A stretch of 64,000 nt of DNA from SZUA-547 sp963669315 (GTDB lineage: Bacteria; Pseudomonadota; Alphaproteobacteria; Rhodobacterales; Rhodobacteraceae), in assembly GCA_963669315.1 (NCBI GenBank), contig OY770021.1:1798001-1862000 (forward strand), read 5' to 3'. How positions within the stretch are numbered: the stretch's first letter is position 1; each line of letters opens with the position of its first letter. Made by a program: the position numbers and the translations under genes. Shown in pieces: positions 47,686 through 55,696 of the stretch. Under the pieces are notes generated by a model. It was given only the letters and a program-made list of their open reading frames with translations, was not told where the DNA came from and did not search any database.

Positions 47686-48168
47686 ATGACAACCAGTCGG
47701 TACAAAATTCGTCTGGGCGCTTGTGCGCTCGCTTTCTCACTTGTCGCGCCGACGGTGGCGATGTCGCAGGATGCGGGCGAAGGCGCGATCAAGGCCCGGC
47801 AGGGATATATGCAACTGGCGGAATTCACTGTCGGTCCGCTGTTTGGAATCGCCAAGGGCGAGATGCCGTACGATGCTGAGCAGGCGAAGGCCATTGCAGC
47901 CAATTTGCAGGCGCTAACCAAATATAACGGCTCCGGCGCGTGGATTCCCGGAACGTCCAAGACTGACATGCCCGGCAAGACCCGCGCCAAAACGGCGATC
48001 TGGGAAGATGGCTCCAAGTTCGGCCCGACCTTTGGAGAATATGTGGCCAACGTCAATAACTTGGTCGCGCAGGCCGGCGAGGGTCAGGAGGCGTTGGCCG
48101 CGGCGGTTTCCGAAGTCGGCAAATCCTGCGGCGCTTGCCACAAGGCGTTCCGCGCCAAGGAATTCTAA
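47686..48168 (+). CDS. Cytochrome c'/c-556 family protein (first copy)
   Basis: 160 residues with a Sec signal peptide (residues 1-27) and a four-helix bundle ending in the haem site CGACHKAF (about residues 148-155). The first helix has RQGYM, where the Met may ligate haem as in low-spin c-556, in contrast to five-coordinate c'. Periplasmic. Family members bind NO or act in electron transfer; no partner is proven. Tandem paralogue downstream. Confidence 0.88.
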   Translation: MTTSRYKIRLGACALAFSLVAPTVAMSQDAGEGAIKARQGYMQLAEFTVGPLFGIAKGEMPYDAEQAKAIAANLQALTKYNGSGAWIPGTSKTDMPGKTRAKTAIWEDGSKFGPTFGEYVANVNNLVAQAGEGQEALAAAVSEVGKSCGACHKAFRAKEF

Positions 48169-48189
48169 GCGTTCCGAACGTCGCTTGCC

Positions 48190-48235
48190 TGCGCCGCCTC
48201 ACATCAGTAGTTCAATCTGAACTAGAGGCGGCGCA
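48190..48235 (+). repeat. Strong bulged hairpin between the two cytochrome c' genes
   Basis: Left arm TGCGCCGCCTC (48190-48200), 7-nt bulge, TAGTTCA (48208-48214), loop ATC, TGAACTA (48218-48224) running straight into GAGGCGGCGCA (48225-48235). This gives 18 paired positions interrupted by one asymmetric bulge. No T-tract follows, so mRNA stabilisation, partial termination or a regulator site are all possible. Confidence 0.7.
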
Positions 48236-48280
48236 TGTTGATCCGCATCATGAGCGCGGATCTGGACGGAAAGCGAAAAT

Positions 48281-48766
48281 ATGAAAAGTGTTAGTTGGCT
48301 GCGTCGCGCGGCCTTGGCCGGTCGCCTGCTATGTCTGGCCGTGTTGTTCGCGGGGCCGGCTCAGGCGCATGATGATCTGAATATTCTGGCACGGCAGGGG
48401 TTGATGGCGGCGCTGCAACTCGACGCAGGCGCGCTTTATGCGATGGCCAAGGGTGAGGCTGAGTACGATGCGGATGTGGCCGTCGCGCGCGCGGCAAAGC
48501 TGAAGCTAGTCGCCAGCTATGATTTTGAAGCGCTGTTCCCGGACGGAACTTCGAGAGACGACATGTCCGGCAAGACCCGCGCGAAGGCGGAAATCTGGAC
48601 GGCGCCCGAGAAGTTCGAGCAAGGGCTGTCTGTAATGAGGTCGTCGATCGATAAAGTCTCAGCCAGCGCCGGTTCGGGCGCGGAGAAACTCAGCGCGGCG
48701 GTTGTCGAAATGGGAAAAAACTGCGGCGGATGCCACAAAGCGTTTCGCTCTAGGGATGAACACTAG
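48281..48766 (+). CDS. Cytochrome c'/c-556 family protein (second copy)
   Basis: 161 residues, signal peptide (1-29, ending AQA-HDD), C-terminal haem motif CGGCHKAF. First-helix RQGLM mirrors the upstream paralogue; identity is moderate, so this is an old duplication. Periplasmic electron-transfer or NO-binding protein. The dihaem cytochrome follows after 39 nt. Confidence 0.87.
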   Translation: MKSVSWLRRAALAGRLLCLAVLFAGPAQAHDDLNILARQGLMAALQLDAGALYAMAKGEAEYDADVAVARAAKLKLVASYDFEALFPDGTSRDDMSGKTRAKAEIWTAPEKFEQGLSVMRSSIDKVSASAGSGAEKLSAAVVEMGKNCGGCHKAFRSRDEH

Positions 48767-48805
48767 GGCGCAGCGCCAATCGCTGGATTGAGGGGGCGGC
48801 GAATA

Positions 48806-49726
48806 ATGAAGCGTGTTTCGATGGCTCTGATTAGCCTTGCGATCGTCGCCGGGGTTGGTTTTTGGACCGTCACCTCCCCGCAGATCCTTTCCTTGGATGA
48901 CTTGCCCGATCATCAAGCCGATCCGGAGCATGGCAAGTACATGTTTCACGCCGCGGGCTGCTCCTCCTGCCATGCGGCCCCCGGCGCCAAGGGCGAGGAC
49001 AAGCTGAAACTGGCGGGCGGCTTGGAGTTCAGGACGGAGTTCGGAACATTCGTCGCGCCCAATATCTCCCCCGACCCTTCGGCGGGGATCGGCGGCTGGT
49101 CGGATTTGGACTTCGTCAACGCCGTCGCGCGTGGCGTCTCGCCCGACGGCGCGCATTACTATCCCGCATTTCCCTACACCTCGTATCGGCGCATGGCGCT
49201 GACCGACATTCTGGATCTGAAGGCCTATCTCGACACACTGCCCAAGGTGGCGGAGGCGGCGCCGGCGCATGATCTGCCGTTTCCATTCCGGCTGCGCCGG
49301 GGGCTGGGGCTGTGGAAACTGGCCTTTATGGAGTATGCGCCATTCGCCCCTGATCCGGCGGCGAGCGCCGAGGTCAATCGCGGCGCCTATCTTGTCAACG
49401 GGCCGGGCCATTGCGGCGAGTGCCACACGCCGCGCAATCTTCTTGGCGGGACGCTGTCCGAGCACGCCTTCGCCGGCGCGAAGGAGGCGGATGGCGATGA
49501 CACGGTTCCGAACATCACAATGCATATCGATGGCATCGGCGAATGGACGGCCGGAGACATAAAGGCGGCGCTCAAGACCGGAATATTGCCGGAGTTCGAG
49601 AATTTCGGCGGGTCGATGATCGCGGTGCAGGAGAACATGGCCAAGCTGACTGATGCGGATCGCGAAGCGATCGCGCTCTATCTTTTGTCTTTGCCGCCAA
49701 AGCCGGATTACGTGACGCCGAAATGA
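48806..49726 (+). CDS. Dihaem c-type cytochrome
   Basis: 306 residues with a signal/anchor (residues 6-22) and two haem sites, CSSCH (52-56) and CGECH (203-207). This fits the membrane-anchored electron-accepting cytochromes that pair with quinoprotein or GMC-type dehydrogenases, but no dehydrogenase is adjacent. The ATG at 48806 is chosen over an upstream TTG. The gene ends before a bidirectional hairpin. Confidence 0.88.
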   Translation: MKRVSMALISLAIVAGVGFWTVTSPQILSLDDLPDHQADPEHGKYMFHAAGCSSCHAAPGAKGEDKLKLAGGLEFRTEFGTFVAPNISPDPSAGIGGWSDLDFVNAVARGVSPDGAHYYPAFPYTSYRRMALTDILDLKAYLDTLPKVAEAAPAHDLPFPFRLRRGLGLWKLAFMEYAPFAPDPAASAEVNRGAYLVNGPGHCGECHTPRNLLGGTLSEHAFAGAKEADGDDTVPNITMHIDGIGEWTAGDIKAALKTGILPEFENFGGSMIAVQENMAKLTDADREAIALYLLSLPPKPDYVTPK

Positions 49727-49728
49727 AA

Positions 49729-49752
49729 AGGGCGCCCCGCTTGGGACGCCCT
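49729..49752. terminator. Hairpin between the cytochrome gene and asd
   Basis: AGGGCG and CCC pair with GGG and CGCCCT across one C-A mismatch, with a 4-nt loop (GCTT), between convergent genes. Probable bidirectional terminator. Confidence 0.6.
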
Positions 49753-49774
49753 AATTCTTCGCCCGAGACGGCGA

Positions 49775-50797
49775 TCAGCCTTTTTTCAGAACCCTGCGAC
49801 CGACAAGCTCGGCGATCTGCACTGCGTTCAGCGCCGCGCCCTTGCGCAGATTGTCGCTGACGCACCACAGGCTGAGCGTGTTGTCCGCCGTCGGATCCGT
49901 GCGCAGGCGCGAGATGTAGGTGGCGTATTCGCCGACGCATTCGACCGGGGTGACATAGCCCGTGTCCTCGCGCTTATCGACCACCATGATCCCCGGCGCC
50001 TGGCGTAGAATCTCGCGCGCCTCATCCTCGTCCAGCGGCTCCTCGAATTCGATATTCACCGCTTCGGAATGGCCGACGAAGACCGGCACGCGCACGCAGG
50101 TGGCGTGGACCCTGATCTTCGTATCGACGATCTTCTTGGTCTCGGCGACCATCTTCCATTCTTCCTTGGTCGAGCCGTCCTCCATGAAGACGTCTATATG
50201 GGGAATGACGTTGAAGGCGATCTGCTTGGTGAAGGTCGCGGGATCCACCTCCTGACCCGGTACGAACATGCCGCGGGTCTGGTTCCAGAGCTCATCCATG
50301 CCGCCTTTGCCGGCGCCAGACACCGACTGATAGGTGGAGACGACGACGCGCTTGATCCGCGCCCGGTCATGCAGCGGTTTCAGCGCGACCACCATCTGCG
50401 CGGTGGAGCAGTTGGGGTTGGCGATGATGTTCTTCTTGGCATAGCCCTCAACCGCATCCGGGTTCACCTCCGGCACGATCAGCGGAATGTCCGGGTCGTA
50501 GCGGTAGAGCGAGGAGTTATCGATGACGATCGCGCCCGCCGCCGCCGCCTTCGGCGCGTAGGTCTTGGTCGGGCCAGAGCCGATGGCGAACAGCGCCATA
50601 TCCACGCCAGTGAAGTCGAACGTGTCGATGTCGAGGGTCTTCAGCGTCTGGTCGCCATAGCCGACCTCGGTTCCCTGAGAGCGGCGCGAGGCGAGCGCGA
50701 TGACTTCATCGGCGGGAAACTCGCGCTCGGCGAGGATGTTCAGCATTTCGCGGCCCACATTACCCGTGGCGCCGGCGACGGCGACTCGATAACCCAT
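49775..50797 (-). CDS. asd: Aspartate-semialdehyde dehydrogenase
   Basis: 340-residue Asd. NADP site VAGATGNVGREML, catalytic Cys130 in NPNCSTAQMV and His in the C-terminal part (ATCVRVPVFVGHSEAV). It makes aspartate semialdehyde for Lys/DAP, Met and Thr. It lies downstream of leuB, with two envelope genes between. Confidence 0.96.
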   Translation of the reverse strand: MGYRVAVAGATGNVGREMLNILAEREFPADEVIALASRRSQGTEVGYGDQTLKTLDIDTFDFTGVDMALFAIGSGPTKTYAPKAAAAGAIVIDNSSLYRYDPDIPLIVPEVNPDAVEGYAKKNIIANPNCSTAQMVVALKPLHDRARIKRVVVSTYQSVSGAGKGGMDELWNQTRGMFVPGQEVDPATFTKQIAFNVIPHIDVFMEDGSTKEEWKMVAETKKIVDTKIRVHATCVRVPVFVGHSEAVNIEFEEPLDEDEAREILRQAPGIMVVDKREDTGYVTPVECVGEYATYISRLRTDPTADNTLSLWCVSDNLRKGAALNAVQIAELVGRRVLKKG

Positions 50798-50877
50798 TTT
50801 CTCCGTCCTTGATGGGATGATTGACCGGCGCGATGTAGCGGCTTTCTTTGGGAAGTAAAAGGGGCGGACGCGGTCGG

Positions 50878-50935
50878 TTGGAGATTCCGGCCGGTCTGGC
50901 GTAGAGTCGCCATAGTCAGAACGGTTTAACCGTTC
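50878..50935 (+). promoter_or_regulatory. Promoter with a 17-bp operator-like inverted repeat
   Basis: TTGGAG (50878-50883), 18-nt spacer, TAGAGT (50902-50907); then GAACGGTT-T-AACCGTTC (50919-50935), a perfect inverted repeat around one T, just after the expected start site and 22 nt before the ATG of the small exported gene. This placement fits a repressor operator. Confidence 0.6.
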
Positions 50936-50957
50936 GGTGGATCAGAGGGGCGCCTCA

Positions 50958-51335
50958 ATGGCTGGCATCGCAAGCCGTCTCGCCGCCGTAGCCTGCGCCG
51001 TTATTGCGCAGGTCTTTCCCGCCGCCATCGCCGGCGAGGCGAACGTATTGGGCGTCAAAGCCTCCGAGAACGGGGGAAACTGGCGTTTCGACGTCACGGT
51101 CGAGCATGGCGATGAGGGGTGGGATCACTATGCCGACGCGTGGCAGGTGGTTGGGGCGGACGGAACTGTTTATGGCGAACGCGTGCTCTTGCATCCGCAC
51201 GAGACCGAGCAACCCTTCACACGCTCGCTGTCTGGCGTGTCGATTCCAGATGGCGTGACCAAGGTGACGATCCGCGCCCGCGACAGCGTGCATGGCTGGG
51301 GCGGAGCGGAAGTCGACGTGATGTTGCCGCGATAG
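50958..51335 (+). CDS. Small exported protein of unknown function
   Basis: 125 residues with a signal peptide (about 1-25) and a beta-rich domain (FDVTVEHGDEGWDHYADAWQV, HPHETEQPFTRSLSGV, VTIRARDSVHGWGGAEV). It looks like an immunoglobulin-like periplasmic domain. No family recognised. ATG 50958 is chosen, with AGAGGGG upstream; a GTG at 50937 is also in frame. Convergent with the DUF2167-like gene. Confidence 0.7.
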   Translation: MAGIASRLAAVACAVIAQVFPAAIAGEANVLGVKASENGGNWRFDVTVEHGDEGWDHYADAWQVVGADGTVYGERVLLHPHETEQPFTRSLSGVSIPDGVTKVTIRARDSVHGWGGAEVDVMLPR

Positions 51336-51351
51336 AGACCGGATTCCCTGT

Positions 51352-52242
51352 TCAAACTGTCTTGCGGCCAATTGCGAACCACCAAATCCCGAGCACAGGG
51401 ATCAACGCGAGAAACCACAGATCATTCAATAGCCGCGTAAGCGCCGTCATCGCGCCGAGTTCATCCAGGCTTTGGCCGACGATCAGCTCAGAGACGCTGA
51501 ACTCCGCCTCCGCGTCAGTGGCTTGGTTAAAATCGGCATAGGCGTGACCGGACGCGAAGCTGGCGCCGGCAAGAAGTTCCGCCGCGGCGGCCTTTACGGC
51601 GTCTAGCCGCCCTATCGACGAGACGAAGCTGATCGCCAGAACACCCGTCCGGCCCAGTACTCGAATTTCGTAGTTGAGGGTGTTGGGCGGTTTGCCATCG
51701 ATCATCAATTCGCTGGCCCAGTGCAGTTTTTTCGTCGCCGCGTCGTAGATCGGCGGTTGGGTCCAACCCACGAGCTCATACACCGGATAGCCGAGGCGCT
51801 GACGGGTTGCGTTGTAGCCGCGCATTTCCATTTGCATCTGCTCTAGCAGAACGGAGGGAGCGTAGGCGTCGATTTCCGTGTCGGACACGCGACCCATCGG
51901 ATCGAAAGTCACCTCAGCCGCCCAGCTTTCTCCATCGACTGGCGTCTTGCCGATGGGCAAGACCGCGCCCAGTAAATCCGGGTTGTCTGGAAAACCCCAG
52001 AAATCCCCAAGGATTGCGCGCGCGTCATCCGCTGCAAGAAAGTAGTAATCGGGCTCAAGCTCCAGCTTCGCCGCTCCGCTTACTAGGGAGATCGTCCCGA
52101 GTTTGTAGTCGAAGCTCTCGATCATCGCTTGAATCTGGGCGTCGGCGTATTTGCGGGTGGGAAAGAGTTCGGCATAGCTCGCCGCGTGGGCGGTCGCGGT
52201 CGACAGGGCGACGACAAGAAAGAGAACGCAGGAACGCCACAT
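51352..52242 (-). CDS. DUF2167-family membrane protein
   Basis: 296 residues with a signal peptide (about 1-20), a large exported domain with the DUF2167 landmarks (GAVLPIGKTPVDGESWAAEV, YELVGWTQPPIYDAATKKLHWASEL, LNYEIRVLGRTGVLAISFV) and a C-terminal membrane helix (LWFLALIPVLGIWWFAIG). Function unknown for the family. A palindrome lies 70 nt upstream. Confidence 0.8.
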   Translation of the reverse strand: MWRSCVLFLVVALSTATAHAASYAELFPTRKYADAQIQAMIESFDYKLGTISLVSGAAKLELEPDYYFLAADDARAILGDFWGFPDNPDLLGAVLPIGKTPVDGESWAAEVTFDPMGRVSDTEIDAYAPSVLLEQMQMEMRGYNATRQRLGYPVYELVGWTQPPIYDAATKKLHWASELMIDGKPPNTLNYEIRVLGRTGVLAISFVSSIGRLDAVKAAAAELLAGASFASGHAYADFNQATDAEAEFSVSELIVGQSLDELGAMTALTRLLNDLWFLALIPVLGIWWFAIGRKTV

Positions 52243-52311
52243 TACCACTCAACCCCTAGCCAGCAAGAGCCACTGAGGATAGGCGCCAAAGCGGCGCGTT
52301 TAAAGCTGGAT

Positions 52312-52325
52312 TGACCGCGCGGTCA
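52312..52325. promoter_or_regulatory. 14-bp perfect palindrome
   Basis: TGACCGCGCGGTCA, flanked in the 111-bp gap between leuB and the DUF2167 gene by a GCGCC/GGCGC stem (52283-52297). Resembles TetR-type operators (TTGACCG...CGGTCA). It may regulate the DUF2167 gene on the minus strand or mark the end of leuB. Confidence 0.45.
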
Positions 52326-52353
52326 CCGTGGGCCGCTGAGCCAGACGCGCCCG

Positions 52354-53463
52354 TCAAATGCTTGCGTCCAGTTCCGCGACGATGGCGTCGCCCATCTCGA
52401 CCGTGCCGACCTCGGTTCCCTCGCCCTCGACGGTCATCAGGTCCGGGGTGCGCAGGCCCTTGGCCAGGACCGCCTCAACCGCCTGTTCAAGCCGGTCCGC
52501 CTCAGCCCCCTGGTCGAAGGAATAGCGCAGCGCCATTGCAAAGCTGAGGATGCAGGCGATCGGATTCGCCTTGCCCTGACCGGCGATGTCGGGGGCGGAG
52601 CCATGCACCGGCTCGTAAAGCGCCTTCGGGCGGCCATTCTCCATCGGCGCGCCCAGGCTGGCCGAGGGCAGCATGCCCAGCGAACCGGTCAGCATCGCGG
52701 CGACGTCCGACAGCAGGTCGCCGAACAGGTTGTCGGTGACGATCACGTCGAATTGTTTGGGCGCTCGCGCCAACTGCATGCCGCCCGCGTCGGCGTACAT
52801 ATGGGAAAGCTCTACATCCGGATACTCGTTTTCATGCACCCAGATGACTTCCTCTTTCCAGAGGATGCCCGATTCCATCACATTCGATTTTTCCATCGAG
52901 CAGACGCGGTTGTCGCGCTTGCGCGCCAATTCGAACGCGGCGCGAGCGACGCGGCGGATTTCCTCGGTGGTGTAGCGCTGGGTGTTGATCCCGACGCGGG
53001 TTCCGTCATTCATGTCGGTGATGCCGCGCGGCTCACCGAAATAGATGCCCGAGGTCAGTTCGCGCACGATCATGATATCGAGCCCACCGATCACGTCCTT
53101 TTTCAGCGAGGAGGCGTCGGCCAGCGCGTCGAAGCACTGGGCGGGGCGAAGATTGGCGAAAAGGTCCATCTCCTTGCGGATCTTCAAAAGACCCCGCTCC
53201 GGCTTCACCGAGAAGTCTAGATCGTCGTATCTGGGCCCGCCAACCGCGCCCAGAAGAATCGCATCGACAGTCTGCGCCTTGGCCAGCGTCTCATCCGCCA
53301 GCGGGGTTCCATGCGCGTCATAGGCGGCGCCGCCGATCAGATCCTCGTCCACCGAGAACGCCAGCCCGCGATTGGCGCCATACCAGCCGATAATCTTTCG
53401 CACCTCGGTCATCACCTCGGGGCCGATGCCGTCGCCCGGCAGGATGAGAAGCGAATTGGTCAT
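52354..53463 (-). CDS. leuB: 3-isopropylmalate dehydrogenase
   Basis: 369-residue LeuB. Family features: LPGDGIGPEVMTEVRKI, NMNDGTRVG-like region and MEPVHGSAPDIAGQGKANP (here YEPVHGSAPDIAGQGKANP). It oxidatively decarboxylates 3-isopropylmalate in leucine synthesis. ATG 53463 with GAGGATT upstream. 78 nt after leuD on the same strand. Confidence 0.96.
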   Translation of the reverse strand: MTNSLLILPGDGIGPEVMTEVRKIIGWYGANRGLAFSVDEDLIGGAAYDAHGTPLADETLAKAQTVDAILLGAVGGPRYDDLDFSVKPERGLLKIRKEMDLFANLRPAQCFDALADASSLKKDVIGGLDIMIVRELTSGIYFGEPRGITDMNDGTRVGINTQRYTTEEIRRVARAAFELARKRDNRVCSMEKSNVMESGILWKEEVIWVHENEYPDVELSHMYADAGGMQLARAPKQFDVIVTDNLFGDLLSDVAAMLTGSLGMLPSASLGAPMENGRPKALYEPVHGSAPDIAGQGKANPIACILSFAMALRYSFDQGAEADRLEQAVEAVLAKGLRTPDLMTVEGEGTEVGTVEMGDAIVAELDASI

Positions 53464-53541
53464 GGGAATCCTCGCAGCGGAAATGCGCCGCCACACCAGC
53501 TGAAATTCCGGCGGTGGCGCGGTTGGTCAGGGAAGGGGACG

Positions 53542-54159
53542 TCAGACGCTCTGATGGCTCCAGGGCTGGGCGGCGGCTTGTTTCGCCTCGAATGCGTCGA
53601 TCGAGTCGGCCTTCTGCATGGTCAGGCCGATATCGTCGAGGCCATTGAGCAGGCAATGCTTGCGGAACGGATCGACGTCGAAGCTGATCGAGCCGCCATC
53701 CGGGCCGGTGATTGTCTGGCTTTCAAGATCGACGGTCAGGATGGCGTTGGCGCCGCGCTCGGCGTCGTCCATCAGCTTGTCGACCTCCTCCTCCGGCAGA
53801 ACGATGGGCAGAACGCCGTTCTTGAAGCAGTTGTTGAAAAAGATGTCCGCGAAGCTGGGCGCCACGACACAGCGAATGCCGAAATCCATGAGCGCCCAGG
53901 GCGCGTGCTCCCGACTGGAGCCGCAGCCGAAATTGTCGCCGGCGACCAGAATCTTGGCCTCGCGATAGGCTGGTTTGTTAAGAACGAAATCCTCGATCTC
54001 GGACCCGTCTTGCTTGAAGCGCATCTCATCGAACAGATTCGCACCCAGACCCGTGCGCTTAATCGTTTTCAGGAACTGCTTCGGGATGATCATGTCGGTG
54101 TCGACATTGATCAGGGGCAGCGGGGCCGCGACGCCAGTCAGCGAGGTGAACTTTTCCAT
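53542..54159 (-). CDS. leuD: Isopropylmalate isomerase small subunit
   Basis: 205-residue LeuD (VDTDMIIPKQFLKTIKRTGLG and FGCGSSREHAPWAL). It pairs with LeuC. ATG 54159, preceded by AAGGAG. Its upstream region is unusual: a 39-bp element that reads as a minus-strand promoter is duplicated around an AT-rich insertion. Confidence 0.96.
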   Translation of the reverse strand: MEKFTSLTGVAAPLPLINVDTDMIIPKQFLKTIKRTGLGANLFDEMRFKQDGSEIEDFVLNKPAYREAKILVAGDNFGCGSSREHAPWALMDFGIRCVVAPSFADIFFNNCFKNGVLPIVLPEEEVDKLMDDAERGANAILTVDLESQTITGPDGGSISFDVDPFRKHCLLNGLDDIGLTMQKADSIDAFEAKQAAAQPWSHQSV

Positions 54160-54178
54160 CTCGTCACTCCTTCGGAAT

Positions 54179-54217
54179 TGGCGCCGATAAAGCATGGCCC
54201 GCGGTCAGAGGCAAGCG
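54179..54217 (-). repeat. 39-bp direct repeat, leuD-proximal copy, with promoter
   Basis: 37 of 39 bases match the distal copy at 55488-55526. Read on minus it contains TTGCCT (54214-54209), a 17-nt spacer and TTTATC (54191-54186), a good sigma70 promoter placed about 27 nt before the leuD start. Both mismatches lie in the spacer, so promoter elements are kept in both copies. Confidence 0.85.
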
Positions 54218-55487
54218 AGCGACGAACTTCATGGCCGCACGTTGGGTTAGTACTATTCGCAATAGGTGGATCTAGTTGTAACAAGGTTCAACTTAACGTA
54301 CTGTCTGGAGTGAAAGAAATACGCTCATGGAGCAGATTAAAGGCGTGCGTAGGTGTCTTGTGTTTCGGTGTCTTGACAATCGGGCGTAGTGCTTTCGGTA
54401 GAAACTTGTGAGTTTGCTGTGAGATACCTCAAGAGTCCATATTATGATGGGGGTTTAGGCGAAGCCTCTATGGCTGTGGGCAGATCTGCGGTAGAATTTA
54501 ATGTGATTGCTTTATTTTATTATTTGATAGCTATTTATTTGTCCATGCACACGGGCGTAGATGTAGAAAACTCTGCATGGAAGTTTGGATATGTTTTCAC
54601 AGTTTTTGGAATTTTATTCTCCATTTATTTAAGTTATCTTTATGTGAAATTCGTTTTCAGGGACCGTAACTCGTGGCAGGGATTTGAATTTGGGCGTCGT
54701 TCCGTCGAGCTGGGGCAGGCGATTGTTCAATTGACGTGCCTTGTGCTATTTCATTGTGCATTTACAGCAATGAAGAATAATTTAAGATTTTTTAATAACT
54801 ATAATTGGGATGAGAGGCTTGCTGATTTAGACAAGGCGATTCACTTCGGCTTAGATGCTTGGGTATTGTATGTGGATATTTTTGGAGACGTTTCGTTTTC
54901 GGTAATGGAGTTTTTCTACCTACCTGTTTGGCTGCTATTTTTCATAGTAACAGTGGTCCACTGCATTTTTTTCGAAAAAAATAAACTCTTCAAAAGAAAA
55001 TACTTAATTACTTATGCATTTACTTGGATCTTTATGGGAAATGTCTTGGCGGCTGGTTTTCTGTCCGGTGGTCCAGTATATTATTCTAATTTTACGGATG
55101 GCTCTATTAGATTTGAGGATCTTTTTTCATATCAAAGGAATTTAGGCTTTGCTGAAACACGATTTTTTGAGGTTCAGAAATTTTTGTGGCAAGAATACGA
55201 GAGCGAAAACTTTCAAATAGGTACTGGCATATCGGCATTTCCTAGTATGCATGTTTCAATCGCGACTTTGTCGGCTTTATACCTATGTAGAAAGGGATTG
55301 TTTTTTGCTCTGATTGGTGTTTCTTATGTTGTATTTATACAAATCGCATCGGTTTTGAGTGGGTACCATTATGCCATCGATGGATATGTGCCGATTATTT
55401 TTATTTTGTTTGTTTGGCATCTTTATACGGTCAAGGACGTAGACGCGGAGATGCAGCTAAATTGTCAACGTAGTCTTTAAGATAATC
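54218..55487. mobile_element. AT-rich 1.27-kb inserted segment (no mobility gene)
   Basis: Bounded by the 39-bp direct repeats. From about 54380 to 55487 it is strikingly AT-rich compared with everything around it. It encodes one PAP2-like membrane protein and no integrase or transposase. The non-coding 54218-54388 shows no second gene; it has a small CTATT-CGC-AATAG stem near 54256. Acquisition by transfer is inferred from composition and flanking repeats. Confidence 0.65.
54389..55480 (+). CDS. PAP2-superfamily membrane protein, foreign composition
   Basis: 363 residues with seven or more hydrophobic segments. The C-terminal part has PAP2 phosphatase/phosphotransferase motifs: GISAFPSMHVSIATL (about residues 283-297) and SGYHYAIDGYV (about 320-330), which correspond to the SGH and catalytic-His signatures of the PAP2_3 (inositol-phosphotransferase-like) branch. 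Substrate unknown; lipid or inositol-phosphate headgroup exchange is possible. Start: GTG at 54389, with ATG at 54470 as alternative. Codon use is AT-rich and unlike the host. Opposite to leuD, and ends 7 nt before the distal repeat. Confidence 0.72.
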   Translation: MLSVETCEFAVRYLKSPYYDGGLGEASMAVGRSAVEFNVIALFYYLIAIYLSMHTGVDVENSAWKFGYVFTVFGILFSIYLSYLYVKFVFRDRNSWQGFEFGRRSVELGQAIVQLTCLVLFHCAFTAMKNNLRFFNNYNWDERLADLDKAIHFGLDAWVLYVDIFGDVSFSVMEFFYLPVWLLFFIVTVVHCIFFEKNKLFKRKYLITYAFTWIFMGNVLAAGFLSGGPVYYSNFTDGSIRFEDLFSYQRNLGFAETRFFEVQKFLWQEYESENFQIGTGISAFPSMHVSIATLSALYLCRKGLFFALIGVSYVVFIQIASVLSGYHYAIDGYVPIIFILFVWHLYTVKDVDAEMQLNCQRSL

Positions 55488-55526
55488 TGGCGCCGATAAA
55501 GCAAGGCCCGCGGCCAGAGGCAAGCG
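55488..55526 (-). repeat. 39-bp direct repeat, distal copy, promoter elements kept
   Basis: Partner of 54179-54217. TTGCCT (55523-55518), 17-nt spacer and TTTATC (55500-55495) point on the minus strand into the 3' end of the PAP2 gene, so it could make an antisense RNA. The sequence beyond it (55527-55696) is GC-rich and probably the ancestral leuD upstream region; it shows no gene. Confidence 0.85.
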
Positions 55527-55696
55527 TGGTCGCGATCGCCCGAGGCTCGACAGTTCCCGCAGTCGCGACTCACAATGGACTCATTTTCCGGCGATACAGC
55601 AACAGGTCGCGCGAAACCGTGATGACCGCCAGATTGCAGATGTCGCGCACCGCCCCAAATAGTAGAGTAGCGTGAGCAGGTTTCAGGAGCGTTCCT

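Noticed and set aside
54218..55487. Insertion sequence or integron cassette
   Set aside because: No transposase, integrase, terminal inverted repeats or attC-like core sites at the borders; kept as a repeat-flanked insertion of unknown mechanism.
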